Origin: an uncultured Bacteroidales bacterium
GTDB lineage: Bacteria; Bacteroidota; Bacteroidia; Bacteroidales; UBA932
Direction of reading: 5' to 3'
DNA length: 64,000 nucleotides
Assembly: GCA_944323845.1 (NCBI GenBank)
Contig: CALUUA010000005.1
Coordinates: 62,001 to 126,000 of the forward strand
Below, in pieces: positions 10,201-18,966 of the stretch (positions within the stretch are counted from its first letter, which is position 1; each line of letters begins with the position of its first letter). The translations under genes were made by a program, and so were the position numbers. The notes beneath the pieces were generated by a model, which saw nothing but the letters and a program-made list of their open reading frames with translations, searched no databases and had not been told where the DNA came from.

Positions 10201-10383
10201 TACAATTTCGGCTTCTCTCTCGAAGTGAAGAACATCCTGAACAAAACCTGGGTGAAGACTGGAGGATACGAGCAGACCCGTCTGATAGACAGCGAAAAAC
10301 TCGACAGATACTACAGATTCGACTCGAAGTATTTCTATATGAGCGGTATAAACTATATGCTCAATCTGTACTTCCGATTCTGA
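7294..10383 (+). CDS. TonB-dependent receptor with carboxypeptidase-regulatory domain
   Basis: The signal peptide ends near residue 22 (PASAGAQDK). Residues ~40-125 form a carboxypeptidase-regulatory-like domain (DRNGRAPIQGAVVELYQG ... FSDIDNGDYRLVVNAPG). A plug-like region comes next (VYLSGVRMNDAVTGYTP, GFGGYNGVTNI), then a barrel very rich in Tyr, Trp and Asn. The last strand ends INYMLNLYFRF, with terminal Phe as expected for BAM targeting. At 1029 residues it is normal for the family. There is no SusD homologue beside it; instead DUF5689/OB lipoproteins flank it and may serve as the surface partner. Substrate is inferred to be nucleic-acid fragments from the two nuclease neighbours. Confidence 0.88.
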   Translation: MYRKLLPILMAAIFLLPASAGAQDKQKTYGGRIEWFKSPVSGREGGVKAAVVDRNGRAPIQGAVVELYQGSELVAKAELDESGQFLFSDIDNGDYRLVVNAPGFNGTEVNVKVEGFVRDLVFVSLVSAQKTMTEFDESSFMEFDMEDSGYDDAPSLLYGNDVYSNIAGYGFSAIRFKNRGYSSESQDVYLSGVRMNDAVTGYTPWSLWSGLNEAMRSKETTIGTETYDYGFGGYNGVTNILATPSNVRKGWRFSVLSNSALYRLRLMATYASGELDNGWSYAFNVSARLGGNDWVKGVYYRSFAYYAGVEKKFGDIHRLSLVAFASPTNRGAQNASTQEVYDLVGDNMYNSNWGYQNGKLRNARVRKTHEPVFVLKYTATPLENLEASATITYRTGKNGYTALDWYDTYDPRPDYYRNLPSYFWMEDKDYGRLNYEKYAWAKEAWQTNYNSTRHMNWDRLYNVNMHNLDSDRLARSKYVIEERRTDQNDININGSVKWQAKDWVTLTGGVNYRWNRTEYYKVLDDLLGGNYYINIDQFAERDFASDPAMIQNDLDYYLAHGNSAQRLETGDKYGYDYYANVRDAEIWANAAFSKGAFRGYAALQAGYSKFWRDGLMRKGLFPGLNEDGSPFRSPVTGNILTTYDKDGKVISSKGRSEVADFFTYSAKIGASWFFTGGHRVYANAGYFNDAPTFNQSFISPRTRNTLVPNLTTTKTVSADINYSYSNNGYDVRLTGFWTKIMDQTDMMSFYDDSQNSFTNFAMTGIDQRHMGIELGFEIPLYLQNLFLQGVVSWGEYIYTSTPYMTQTIDNSAEVIIDNQPVTYWKSHPIYKKTTVDGNTMYETDESGAYIVDKEKKHYVPSTPQLAVDLGLRYRSNSYWFVELNGQFFAHSYLDMNPLYRTMTAVAGPNNAMTPEALEEHSRTWFLNATMQDDMGLSPQEIEYMAAQEEFDPVFLLNLSVGKSWYIDRKYNFGFSLEVKNILNKTWVKTGGYEQTRLIDSEKLDRYYRFDSKYFYMSGINYMLNLYFRF

Positions 10384-10423
10384 CACACCGTCAGGGATGA
10401 CAAAACGCTTAAATTTGCATAAA

Positions 10424-11533
10424 ATGAAAAGAATACAAAACATGATAATCGGCGGAGCAGCAATGCTCTCGGCTGCGGTTCTTCTGAGCTCCTGCGAGGA
10501 ATTTACTCCGGTCTTTACGGGCAAGTATCCTACGCCGGAGCAGTGGGAGCCGGTGACGATGGAGCCGACCCATACCATCGCACAGCTGGCGGAAATGTAC
10601 GAGGTCAACAATCCGTTCGAGATAGAGGACGATATTATTATAGCCGGGAAAGTCATCACTTCCGACCAGTCCGGAAATTTCTACAGAAGTCTTTATATAC
10701 AGGATGAGACCGGCGGTATCGAGCTCAAGATAGGAAAGACCGGACTGTATAACGAGTTCAAGCTCGGGCAGACCGTGTATGTCAAGTGCAAGGGACTCTG
10801 GCTGGGCATGTACGGCTACAAGACTCCCGGAGATTACGGTGGCGGAAACGGCATGGTGCAGCTTGGCATGAATGACCCTACTGAAGAGTATGAGACCTCC
10901 TATATGGAAGTGCAGTATCTGATAGACCAGCATATCTTCCGCGGTGAGGAAGGCGAGCAGGTGGAGCCGGTAGTAGTGGCAGAGAATGCTCTTCCGGGGA
11001 TTGATGACACGCAGGCTACAAATGAGTATGTAGGCAGCTATGTCACCCTGAAGGGACTGACATACGCGAACGAGATATTCACCCTTCTCTATATCAATTC
11101 CGCAGGTATGGATACGGATCTGTCCCAGAACAGGGTATTCCTGTCCGTGGATGACGGCGAAGAGCCGACAAACTTCGGGATTACCACGTGGGCGATGAGC
11201 GAGCAGAACGTAAAGAGGCATCTGGAAGCCGGAGACTGGGACGATGTGCTGGTCGGCAATGCCAATGACCAGAATTACGGGACAGTGGCGGATCACAAGG
11301 ATGAGATGATGCTTCATGCCAGCCCCGGCAATGTCAGCCAGTATTTCACCATGCCGGGCGGTACTGAAGTGCAGGTGCGCACGAGCGGCTACAGCCGGTT
11401 CGCCGATCTGGAAATCGACCCTGAAGTCCTCGCCGGAAATGCGACTATCGACGTCACAGGTGTGCTGACGATGTATCAGGGCTCCATCCAGTTCGTAGTT
11501 CTCGACCAGAACGGCATCCACGTCAACGAATAG
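10424..11533 (+). CDS. DUF5689-type lipoprotein (OB-fold)
   Basis: I prefer the ATG at 10424 over one at 10397 because it gives a clean lipoprotein signal (MKRIQNMIIGGAAMLSAAVLLSSC). The sequence then shows TIAQLAEMYEVNN, the strand pair IAGKVITSDQSGNFYRSLYIQDETGGIELK and a second segment, YVGSYVTLKGLTY. This matches the DUF5689/OB-fold pattern common in Bacteroidetes exported proteins. It begins 40 bases after a TonB receptor and resembles the OB repeats of the lipoprotein at 3359 (IQDETGGIELK versus IEDETGSVYAY). It may be the surface ligand-binding partner of the receptor. No experimental function is known to me. Confidence 0.8.
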   Translation: MKRIQNMIIGGAAMLSAAVLLSSCEEFTPVFTGKYPTPEQWEPVTMEPTHTIAQLAEMYEVNNPFEIEDDIIIAGKVITSDQSGNFYRSLYIQDETGGIELKIGKTGLYNEFKLGQTVYVKCKGLWLGMYGYKTPGDYGGGNGMVQLGMNDPTEEYETSYMEVQYLIDQHIFRGEEGEQVEPVVVAENALPGIDDTQATNEYVGSYVTLKGLTYANEIFTLLYINSAGMDTDLSQNRVFLSVDDGEEPTNFGITTWAMSEQNVKRHLEAGDWDDVLVGNANDQNYGTVADHKDEMMLHASPGNVSQYFTMPGGTEVQVRTSGYSRFADLEIDPEVLAGNATIDVTGVLTMYQGSIQFVVLDQNGIHVNE

Positions 11534-11565
11534 ACGTCCGAACGTGTACTAAACCTTACTCTGTC

Positions 11566-13848
11566 ATGATACGGAAAATTCTCTTTACCGCCTTTGCTTT
11601 GATTATGATGTCCTGCAGCAATATCAATCCTTTTTTCGGGGAGTGGGATACTCCTTACGGACTCCCTCCGTTCGATGAGATTTCCGGGAAGGATTATATG
11701 CGGGCGGTCAAGTTCGGCATACACCAGCAGTCGGCTGAGGTGGACGCCATCATTGCCCGCGGAGCGGCGCCGACATTCGAAAATACCATAGCTCCTTACG
11801 AGCAGTCCGGAAAGGTTCTGGACAGGGTTTGCGGCGTGCTTTTCAATCTGGCCGAGAGCGATGCCACGCCTGCGTTGCAGAAGGTGGTGGAGAAGGTGAT
11901 CCCTCTTCTTACCGAGCATACGGACAATATTTTCATGAATCCGTATTTCTTCGAGAGGGTGAAGGCCGTCTATGATACGAGAAATTCCTCCGGACTTACA
12001 GCGGAGCAGATCCGGCTGACGGAGAAACTCTATAATCAGTTCCTGTCGAACGGTGTTTCCCTCGATGAGGCCGGACAGGCGCGTATGAGGGAAATTAACA
12101 GCGAATTAGCGGCTTTGGAGCAGGTTTTCGGGAATAATCTGCTGTCGGAAACCAATACTTTTTCGCTCGTGCTGACGGATTCGGCGGAGATTGCGGGCTT
12201 GCCTGAGGCCGTGTTGAATGCGGCTGCCGAAGAGGCCCGTGCGGCCGGGATATCTGCACGCGATGCTGCCAGGCTGAAAGGCATGGATGAGGATGATGTG
12301 CTTCCAGGCGGTCCGTGGGTCTTCACCTTGCATAATCCGAGCTATGTGCCGTTCATGACGTACAGCACGGACAGGGGGTTGCGTGAAAAGATGTTCCGCG
12401 CTTATTCTTCGCGCGGGAACAACGGCAACGCCTGCGACAACAAGGCTGTCGTCCTGAAGATAATGGAGCTGAGAATCGAAAAGGCCGGACTTCTCGGCTA
12501 CGATACTCCTGCGGATTTCATCCTTTCGGATAAGATGGCCGGGACTCCGGCTGCCGTGGATTCGTTCCTCGGAAAGATTTTCGAGGCCGGGACAGCCCGT
12601 GCCGGGGAAGAGGTGGCGGACCTGCAGGAGATGATGGATGCCGATGTCGAGGCCGGACTACTTCCGGACGACAGTACGTCGGTGATCCGTCCGTGGGACT
12701 GGGCTTATTATGCGGAGAAGGCCAGGCTGAAGAAATATGCCATAGACGAGAATGCCGTAAAGCCGTATTTCCGTATGGAAAATGTCCGTGACGGTGTGTT
12801 CTCCGTGGCTCACAGGCTGTACGGTCTGAATTTCGAGAAACTGGAAGGCATACCTGTGTATCGTCCTGATGTGGAGGGATTCAAGGTGACTGATGCCGAC
12901 AGTTCTCTGGTGGGGATTTTCCTTACAGATTATTTCCCGCGCAGTACGAAGAGAGGAGGGGCGTGGATGGCCAATATCCGCAATCAGGAAGTCTCCGAAG
13001 ACGGGGAGGATATACGCCCTATAATAGTGAATGTAGCCAATTTCACCAAGCCTGCGGCCGGCAAGCCCTCCTTGCTGACTTTGGATGAGGCGGCTACGAT
13101 GTTCCATGAATTCGGACACGCATTGCACGGGCTCTTGAGCCGGTGCACATATAAGGATGTCAGCGGAACGAACGTCACGAGGGATTTTGTGGAGCTGCCG
13201 TCGCAGCTGAACGAGAATTGGGCATTCCAGCCCGAGGTCCTGTCGATGTATGCAAGACATTATGAGACAGGCGAGGCTATTCCGGATTCTCTTGTGAGCA
13301 GGATTCTCGGTTCAGGGAAGTTCAATCAGGGTTTCATGACTACCGAGCTGGCGGCTGCATCGATACTGGATATGAGGTGGCATGAGCTGACTTCGGTGTA
13401 TGTGCCTTCCGACTGTGCTTTCGCTTCGCAGACACCTGCGCCGGAGGGTGCAGAGCCTGCTTTCCTGAAAGTGGGCGGCCAGAAGAAGTCTCTCGGGTCT
13501 TCAGACGAACTCCGGCTGATTGATCCTGTGAAATTCGAGGAATGCATGATGAGGGAGGCAGGGCTGCCTGACGAGATAATTCCGAGGTACAGGACCACTT
13601 ATTTCAACCATATCTTCAAGGGCGGCTATCATGCCGGGTATTACGGCTATCTCTGGGCGGAGGTGCTGGACAAGGATGCCTTCGAACTTTTCCGGAGCAA
13701 GGGTATTTTCGACCATGATACGGCGATGTCGTATCGCCGCAATATCCTTGAAAAGGGGGACAGCGAGGATCCGATGACGCTCTATAAGAGGTTCCGCGGC
13801 GGAGACCCTGATCCTGATGCCCTGCTGAGGGCCAGAGGTCTGAAATGA
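11566..13848 (+). CDS. M3 family zinc metallopeptidase (peptidyl-dipeptidase Dcp-like)
   Basis: The zinc motif HEFGH is at residues 514-518, with HALHG following, and the conserved GGY-H-AGYYGYLWAEVL block lies near the C-terminus. The N-terminal ~480 residues are the helical cap typical of oligopeptidases of the thimet/Dcp type. A possible lipobox (MMSC) suggests export, as is usual in Bacteroidales. The enzyme would trim dipeptides or cleave short peptides. It starts 32 bases after the DUF5689 gene and ends in a strong terminator, so it may be co-transcribed with the nuclease/receptor block, although a peptidase does not fit nucleic-acid use directly. Confidence 0.92.
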   Translation: MIRKILFTAFALIMMSCSNINPFFGEWDTPYGLPPFDEISGKDYMRAVKFGIHQQSAEVDAIIARGAAPTFENTIAPYEQSGKVLDRVCGVLFNLAESDATPALQKVVEKVIPLLTEHTDNIFMNPYFFERVKAVYDTRNSSGLTAEQIRLTEKLYNQFLSNGVSLDEAGQARMREINSELAALEQVFGNNLLSETNTFSLVLTDSAEIAGLPEAVLNAAAEEARAAGISARDAARLKGMDEDDVLPGGPWVFTLHNPSYVPFMTYSTDRGLREKMFRAYSSRGNNGNACDNKAVVLKIMELRIEKAGLLGYDTPADFILSDKMAGTPAAVDSFLGKIFEAGTARAGEEVADLQEMMDADVEAGLLPDDSTSVIRPWDWAYYAEKARLKKYAIDENAVKPYFRMENVRDGVFSVAHRLYGLNFEKLEGIPVYRPDVEGFKVTDADSSLVGIFLTDYFPRSTKRGGAWMANIRNQEVSEDGEDIRPIIVNVANFTKPAAGKPSLLTLDEAATMFHEFGHALHGLLSRCTYKDVSGTNVTRDFVELPSQLNENWAFQPEVLSMYARHYETGEAIPDSLVSRILGSGKFNQGFMTTELAAASILDMRWHELTSVYVPSDCAFASQTPAPEGAEPAFLKVGGQKKSLGSSDELRLIDPVKFEECMMREAGLPDEIIPRYRTTYFNHIFKGGYHAGYYGYLWAEVLDKDAFELFRSKGIFDHDTAMSYRRNILEKGDSEDPMTLYKRFRGGDPDPDALLRARGLK

Positions 13849-13852
13849 AAAA

Positions 13853-13885
13853 AAATCGGATGGCATAAGTCATCCGATTTTTTTT
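13853..13885. terminator. Bidirectional intrinsic terminator
   Basis: The stem AAATCGGATG (13853-13862) pairs with CATCCGATTT (13871-13880) across an 8-nt loop. It is A-rich on the left and followed by a T-run on the right, so it can terminate both the M3 peptidase (+) and the convergent manA (-). Confidence 0.85.
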
Positions 13886-13931
13886 ATGATGGCGCCTGAC
13901 AGTGATTCCGGGCCTTATGGACTGACAAGTC

Positions 13932-14903
13932 TTATACGAATGATGTAAGGACTGTGAGGGAGCCTTCGGGAATGAATTCGACGGATTTCGTGGAGGCCGG
14001 AATCAGGATGGTCTCGCCCTGACGCAGACTTTCCCGATTGCCTTCGTTATCCGTTATTTCGCCCTGCCCTCCGGTGCATACTATGATAAGGAAAGAGTCG
14101 AGGCCTGACAGGTCTTTAGCGTATGGTCTGTCCGCTTCTATAAGTGAGGCGGTGAAATACTTGCAGCTGACCAGTGCGGTCTCTTCGTTTTTCTTCTTCT
14201 CATAGTGCGTCCTGTAGTCGTCCTGTACCGTGTAGTCGATGGCATCCATCGCCAGATCGGTGTGCAGTTCGCGCGGTTTTCCGTCCAGTCCGAGACGCCC
14301 GAAGTCATAGATGCGGTAAGTGACATCGGAAGTCTGCTGGATCTCGACGATGAAGGAGCCTGCCCCGATACTGTGTATGCGGCCTGCCGGCAGGAAAAAT
14401 ACGTCTCCAGGGGAAATGGCGCAGTCGAGCAGGACATCGGTGATGGTATTGTCCGCTACGCGGGCCTTGTATTCCTCGGACGTGATGCTTCTGGCGAGCC
14501 CCGGTATCAGGTGGGCGCCTTTGTCGGCCTCTACCACATACCACATTTCCGTCTTGCCGTTCGAGCCGACATGCCTTGCGGCTGCCAGTGCGTCATCGGG
14601 ATGCACCTGTATGGACAGATCCTGACATGCGTCGATGAATTTGACGAGCAGGGGAAATTCAGTGCCAGTCTTTCCGTAATTGGCTTTCCCGATAAGTTTT
14701 TCTCCGTATTCTGCGATAAGTCCGTTGATAGTCTTGCCGGCCAGGGCTCCGTTGGCGACGACGGATTCGTCGCCTTTGAGTCCGGACAGTTCCCAACTTT
14801 CACCTATATTGTGCCGGTCGGTATCTATATGCTTGAACGAAGCTATTTTTTCGCCGCCCCACACAAGGGTCTTGAGAATCGGTTTGAATTTCAGCGGGTA
14901 CAT
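13932..14903 (-). CDS. manA: Mannose-6-phosphate isomerase, class I
   Basis: This interconverts mannose-6-phosphate and fructose-6-phosphate in the cytoplasm. It is a short (~323 residue) bacterial type I enzyme with a zinc-binding cupin core: SIQVHPDD, then KTEMWYVVEA, then LPAGRIHSIGAG. The terminal domain carries QGETILIPAS. I chose the ATG at 14903 (MYPLKFKPILKTLVWGG); a TTG at 14918 would add five residues and overlap gpmI by 8 bases. Starting 8 bases after the gpmI stop codon, it is co-transcribed with it. Confidence 0.92.
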   Translation of the reverse strand: MYPLKFKPILKTLVWGGEKIASFKHIDTDRHNIGESWELSGLKGDESVVANGALAGKTINGLIAEYGEKLIGKANYGKTGTEFPLLVKFIDACQDLSIQVHPDDALAAARHVGSNGKTEMWYVVEADKGAHLIPGLARSITSEEYKARVADNTITDVLLDCAISPGDVFFLPAGRIHSIGAGSFIVEIQQTSDVTYRIYDFGRLGLDGKPRELHTDLAMDAIDYTVQDDYRTHYEKKKNEETALVSCKYFTASLIEADRPYAKDLSGLDSFLIIVCTGGQGEITDNEGNRESLRQGETILIPASTKSVEFIPEGSLTVLTSFV

Positions 14904-14910
14904 GTTCTTT

Positions 14911-16428
14911 TCAGACAAGCGGTTCTCCCGTCATGGCTACCGGCTGCGGGATTCCCATCAGTTTCAGTATTGTAGGTGCTACGTCAGCCAGTTTGCCGTC
15001 CTTTACATGATCGACGCCTGCATTGATGACGATGAACTGTACCGTGTTCAGCGAGTGGGCCGTGTTCGGCGTGCCGTCATCATTGTATGCATGATCCGCA
15101 TTGCCGTGGTCGGCAGTCAGAAGCACTGCATAGTCGTTTGCGATGGCTGTCTCTACGACTTCTTCCACGCATTTGTCCACCTTGGCGACAGCGCGGCAGA
15201 TAGCCTGGAATACGCCGGTATGGCCGACCATGTCTCCGTTCGCGAAGTTGAGGATGACCATGTCTTCCTTTCCGGTCTTCAGCACTTCAGTGAGTTTTTC
15301 CGTCACTTCCTGCGCGCTCATTTCCGGAAGAAGGTCGTAAGTAGGGACTTTCGGCGAATTGACTAATATCCTGTCTTCGTTTTCGAACCTGTCTTCGCGG
15401 CCTCCGTTGAAGAAGAAGGTCACATGGGCGTATTTTTCTGTCTCCGCTATACGGAGCTGGCGTTTCCCGGCCTTGGCGACAGTTTCTCCGAGGGTGTCCT
15501 GCACATTTTCCTTGTTGAAAAGGATATGCAGGCCATGGAACTTGTCATCATACGGGGTGAGGCAGCAGTAGTAGAGCGGGAGGGTTTTCATGCCGAAGTC
15601 CGGCATGTCTTCCTGAGTCAGGACCGATGTGATTTCGCGTGCGCGGTCGTTCCTGAAGTTGAAGAATATCACAGCATCGTCCTGCTGTATGGTCCCGACC
15701 GGTTTGCCGTCAGCTCCGGTGATGCATACAGGCTTGATGAACTCATCTGTCACCCCTTCGTCGTATGAGGCCTGGATGGCTTCGGATGCTGAAGAGAATT
15801 TCGCTCCTTCGCCCTTGACCAGCATGTCGTAGGCGAGCTTTACCCTTTCCCATCTCTTGTCGCGGTCCATGGCGTAGTAGCGTCCGCAGATGGAAGCGAC
15901 CTTTCCGGTAGTGGCGGCCATATTCTTTTCAAGTTCCTCCACGAAGCCTTTTCCGCTCTTCGGGTCTGTGTCGCGGCCGTCCATGAAGCAGTGTACGAAT
16001 ACTTTTTCGATGCCGTATTGTTTGGCTACTGCCAGAAATTCATAGACATGGGCCAGAGAACTGTGTACGCCGCCCATGGAGGCCAGCCCCATCAGATGCA
16101 GCTGTTTCCCGTTCTTTGACGCATAGTCATAGACAGCCTTGATTTCCGGATTTTCGAGCAGCTTGTGTTCCCGGCATGCCATGTTTATCTTTACGAGGTC
16201 CTGATATACCACCCTTCCGGCCCCGAGGTTCAGGTGTCCTACTTCCGAGTTTCCCATCTGTCCGTCAGGGAGACCTACATATTCTCCGCAGGCCTGAAGA
16301 TGGCTGAACGGATATCTGGCTCTCAAAGAATCTATGTACGGAGCGCCTTGTGTGTAGATGGCGTTAGTCCAGTTATGTTTGCCCTCGCCCCATCCGTCGA
16401 GGATCATCAGAAGAACTTTTCTGTCCAT
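14911..16428 (-). CDS. gpmI: 2,3-bisphosphoglycerate-independent phosphoglycerate mutase
   Basis: A glycolytic enzyme that interconverts 3- and 2-phosphoglycerate using Mn2+. The alkaline-phosphatase-like core is clear: MILDGWGEG at the N-terminus, [15 protein letters not shown] with phospho-accepting Ser61, [31 protein letters not shown] and TADHGNADH. The length of 505 residues is normal. I chose the ATG at 16428 because family members start [14 protein letters not shown]; an upstream ATG at 16461 would add eleven residues with no homology and reach towards the rnr promoter. First gene of a gpmI-manA pair, divergent from rnr. Confidence 0.96.
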   Translation of the reverse strand: MDRKVLLMILDGWGEGKHNWTNAIYTQGAPYIDSLRARYPFSHLQACGEYVGLPDGQMGNSEVGHLNLGAGRVVYQDLVKINMACREHKLLENPEIKAVYDYASKNGKQLHLMGLASMGGVHSSLAHVYEFLAVAKQYGIEKVFVHCFMDGRDTDPKSGKGFVEELEKNMAATTGKVASICGRYYAMDRDKRWERVKLAYDMLVKGEGAKFSSASEAIQASYDEGVTDEFIKPVCITGADGKPVGTIQQDDAVIFFNFRNDRAREITSVLTQEDMPDFGMKTLPLYYCCLTPYDDKFHGLHILFNKENVQDTLGETVAKAGKRQLRIAETEKYAHVTFFFNGGREDRFENEDRILVNSPKVPTYDLLPEMSAQEVTEKLTEVLKTGKEDMVILNFANGDMVGHTGVFQAICRAVAKVDKCVEEVVETAIANDYAVLLTADHGNADHAYNDDGTPNTAHSLNTVQFIVINAGVDHVKDGKLADVAPTILKLMGIPQPVAMTGEPLV

Positions 16429-16460
16429 ATCGTGTAAATTTAAAATCTTTGATGTTAACA

Positions 16461-16489
16461 TTGCAAATAAGCAATTATTGCTAAATTTG
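16461..16489 (+). promoter_or_regulatory. Promoter of rnr
   Basis: TTG at 16461-16463 and TAAATTTG at 16482-16489 are 18 bp apart, a good match to the Bacteroidetes consensus, ending 31 bases before the rnr start. Confidence 0.6.
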
Positions 16490-16520
16490 CATCAATCCAC
16501 AAAGATACAAATTTTTTATT

Positions 16521-18857
16521 ATGGCTGCGAGAAACAGGAGAAACAGAGACGGAAAGAAGGAGAAAAAGGAAAAGAAACAGCTTCCGACATTGACCGGAAG
16601 GGTCCAGATGACCAGAGAAGGCTTTGTCTTCGTCATTGCGGACGGGGAGGAGGATGATGTTTTCGTGAAGGCGTCGAAGACGAAAGGCGCCCTGAACGGG
16701 GATATCGTGAAAGTGGCGGTGACGAAGGAGAAGACAGACAGGCAGAGGCGCGAGGGAGCTGTAACGGAGATTGTGGAGCGTTCGCGGAAGCCGTTCGTGG
16801 GGATACTTCATATCGTCGGCGAGCAGGCATGGGTGCTTATGGAAAGCCGTGTCATGCCTTATGATATAGTGATTCCTGTCATCGGCGCGGCTCCGGTCGG
16901 TTTCAAGAAGCGCAAGGAGAGGCTGGGCCGGGAGGATAATCCGGATCAGGGCCCGGACAGGACAGGATTCCTGAAGAAGAAAGGCGAGGACGATTATTCC
17001 GTGATAGGCGTCTATGAAACCGTGGACGGCAGCCGCAGGGAATTGAAGGCCCGGGCAGGCATGAAGGTGGCTGCGCTTGTAGACCATTGGGAGAAAAACG
17101 AGGCTGCGCCTGTAGGGCATCTGGTGGATGTGCTCGGAGAACCGGGGGAGAATGATACCGAGATGCATGCGATACTGGCCGAATATGCCCTGCCGTACAG
17201 GTTCGAACCTGAAGTGGAGAATGCGGCGGATGCGATTTCGGACGTGATTTCGGAGGAAGACCTGAAGGGCAGGAAAGACTTCCGGGGGACTGTAACATTC
17301 ACTATAGACCCTGCCGATGCGAAGGATTTTGATGATGCATTGTCTTTCAGAAAGTTAGAGAACGGGAATATCGAAGTCGGCGTGCATATCGCCGATGTGA
17401 CGCATTATGTGAAGCCGGGAAGCATTGTGGATGAAGAGGCGCGGAACAGAGGGACTTCCGTGTATCTGGTGGACAGGACAGTGCCGATGTTGCCGGAAAA
17501 GCTGTCGAACAAGCTGTGTTCTCTCCGTCCTGACGAAGAAAAGTTGTGTTTCTCGGCTGTTTTCGAGCTTACGCCTCTCGCCCGTGTCGAGTCATGGTGG
17601 TTCGGGCGCACGGTGATAAAGTCCGACTACAGGTTCGCGTATGAGAACGCGCAGCAGATTATAGAATCCGGGAAGAAGGCTCTGGATACAGTGTTCGCCT
17701 TCGGGCCGGCGGGGCAGGAGAAAAAAGTTCCGGCGGATGTGACAGAGGCTGTGCTGACCCTGCATTCTCTGGCGTCCAGGCTGAGAAAGAAAAGGTTTGC
17801 AGCAGGGGCCATCAGTTTCGAAAGACCGGAAATGAAAGTGGAAGTGGATGAAAAGGGGCGTCCGGTGAATGTGTACCAGAAGGTCTCGAAAGAGGCGAAC
17901 TGGCTCATAGAGGAGTTCATGCTTCTGGCAAACCGCAGTGTGGCAGAGTTTGTAGCCACGAAATGCAAGACTTCCGCTTCCAAAGGCCGCAGAGCCGAAG
18001 CGAAGACTTTCGTTTACCGTATCCATGACGAGCCGAATCAGGAGAAACTGGAAAACCTGCGCGGTTTCGTGGGGAATTTCGGCTACACTCTGGGGCAGAC
18101 GAACAACGGACGCGAGATTTCCAAATCGCTGAACAGGCTTTTCTCCGAGGCGCGGAACAAACCCGAATTCAATGCCATAGAACTGTTGTCCTTACGGACA
18201 ATGGCCAAGGCCAGCTACAGTACGGACAATATCGGTCATTACGGCCTTGCCTTCAAGTATTATACTCATTTCACTTCGCCTATCCGCCGCTATCCTGACA
18301 TGATGGTCCACAGGTTGCTGGCCATGTATCTGGACGGGGCTCCGTCACAGAAGAAGGACTATTACGAAGGATTGTGCAAATATGCTTCCGAGCGGGAAGT
18401 GGTGGCTGCGGAAGCGGAGCGTTCCAGCATCAAGTACAAGCTCGTGGAGTTTATGCAGGATAAGGTCGGCTATGAATTCGAGGGACATGTTTCCGGCCTG
18501 ACGGAATGGGGCATGTATGTGGAAATAGAGCCGACGAAAATAGAGGGGATGGTGGCTCTTCGTGATGTCAAGTCCGATTTCTACGAGTTTGACGAAGAAC
18601 GTTACAGGATTGTGGGCCGGAATTCGAAGATGGTGTACAATCTGGGCGACCCGGTAAAGATACGCGTTAAGAAAGCGAATCTCGAACAGAAGCTGCTGGA
18701 TTACGAACTGGTGGAAACCGGCATCGAAGACCGCATCTCGGAGCAGGAGGCAGCTGCCCTGCAGGCTGAAAGGGAGGCCCGCAAGGCAGCACGCAAGGAG
18801 AAGATCCGCCGTGATATCAAGGCTTCGAAGAAGCGGAAGACGCGGATGAAGAAATAG
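16521..18857 (+). CDS. rnr: Ribonuclease R
   Basis: A processive 3'-5' exoribonuclease that degrades structured RNA. N-terminal OB/cold-shock segments (GRVQMTREGFVFVI; GILHIVGEQAWVLME) come first. The RNB catalytic domain carries DPADAKDFDDALSF with the metal-binding aspartates, then HIADVTHYVKPGS and HFTSPIRRYPDMMVHR. An S1 domain follows (FEGHVSGLTEWGMYVEIEPTKIEGMV), and the Lys/Arg-rich tail (KAARKEKIRRDIKASKKRK) is typical of RNase R and RNA binding. The length of 778 residues is normal. A hairpin of the dispersed repeat family lies directly downstream. Confidence 0.96.
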   Translation: MAARNRRNRDGKKEKKEKKQLPTLTGRVQMTREGFVFVIADGEEDDVFVKASKTKGALNGDIVKVAVTKEKTDRQRREGAVTEIVERSRKPFVGILHIVGEQAWVLMESRVMPYDIVIPVIGAAPVGFKKRKERLGREDNPDQGPDRTGFLKKKGEDDYSVIGVYETVDGSRRELKARAGMKVAALVDHWEKNEAAPVGHLVDVLGEPGENDTEMHAILAEYALPYRFEPEVENAADAISDVISEEDLKGRKDFRGTVTFTIDPADAKDFDDALSFRKLENGNIEVGVHIADVTHYVKPGSIVDEEARNRGTSVYLVDRTVPMLPEKLSNKLCSLRPDEEKLCFSAVFELTPLARVESWWFGRTVIKSDYRFAYENAQQIIESGKKALDTVFAFGPAGQEKKVPADVTEAVLTLHSLASRLRKKRFAAGAISFERPEMKVEVDEKGRPVNVYQKVSKEANWLIEEFMLLANRSVAEFVATKCKTSASKGRRAEAKTFVYRIHDEPNQEKLENLRGFVGNFGYTLGQTNNGREISKSLNRLFSEARNKPEFNAIELLSLRTMAKASYSTDNIGHYGLAFKYYTHFTSPIRRYPDMMVHRLLAMYLDGAPSQKKDYYEGLCKYASEREVVAAEAERSSIKYKLVEFMQDKVGYEFEGHVSGLTEWGMYVEIEPTKIEGMVALRDVKSDFYEFDEERYRIVGRNSKMVYNLGDPVKIRVKKANLEQKLLDYELVETGIEDRISEQEAAALQAEREARKAARKEKIRRDIKASKKRKTRMKK

Positions 18858-18875
18858 ACCCGGAATAAAAAGAGA

Positions 18876-18941
18876 GAGGGTGACACAAAAGGATTCTGTG
18901 TCACCCTCAAACGTCTTTCTTCGAAAGACTGACCCATCCTC
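18876..18941 (-). repeat. MITE-like dispersed repeat, copy 2 (double hairpin)
   Basis: A perfect 12-bp stem (18876-18887 with 18897-18908) is followed by a second hairpin GTCTTTC-TTC-GAAAGAC at 18914-18930. Read on the minus strand, about 55 bases match the right part of the copy at 26649-26794 almost base for base. It lies between rnr and a convergent gene and could serve as a terminator for both. Confidence 0.65.
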
Positions 18942-18966
18942 GGATTGTCACGTTTGTGACAAATTC

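Noticed and set aside
10409..11521. Open frame of 370 codons opposite the DUF5689 gene
   Set aside because: Antisense shadow of a gene with signal peptide and family motifs.
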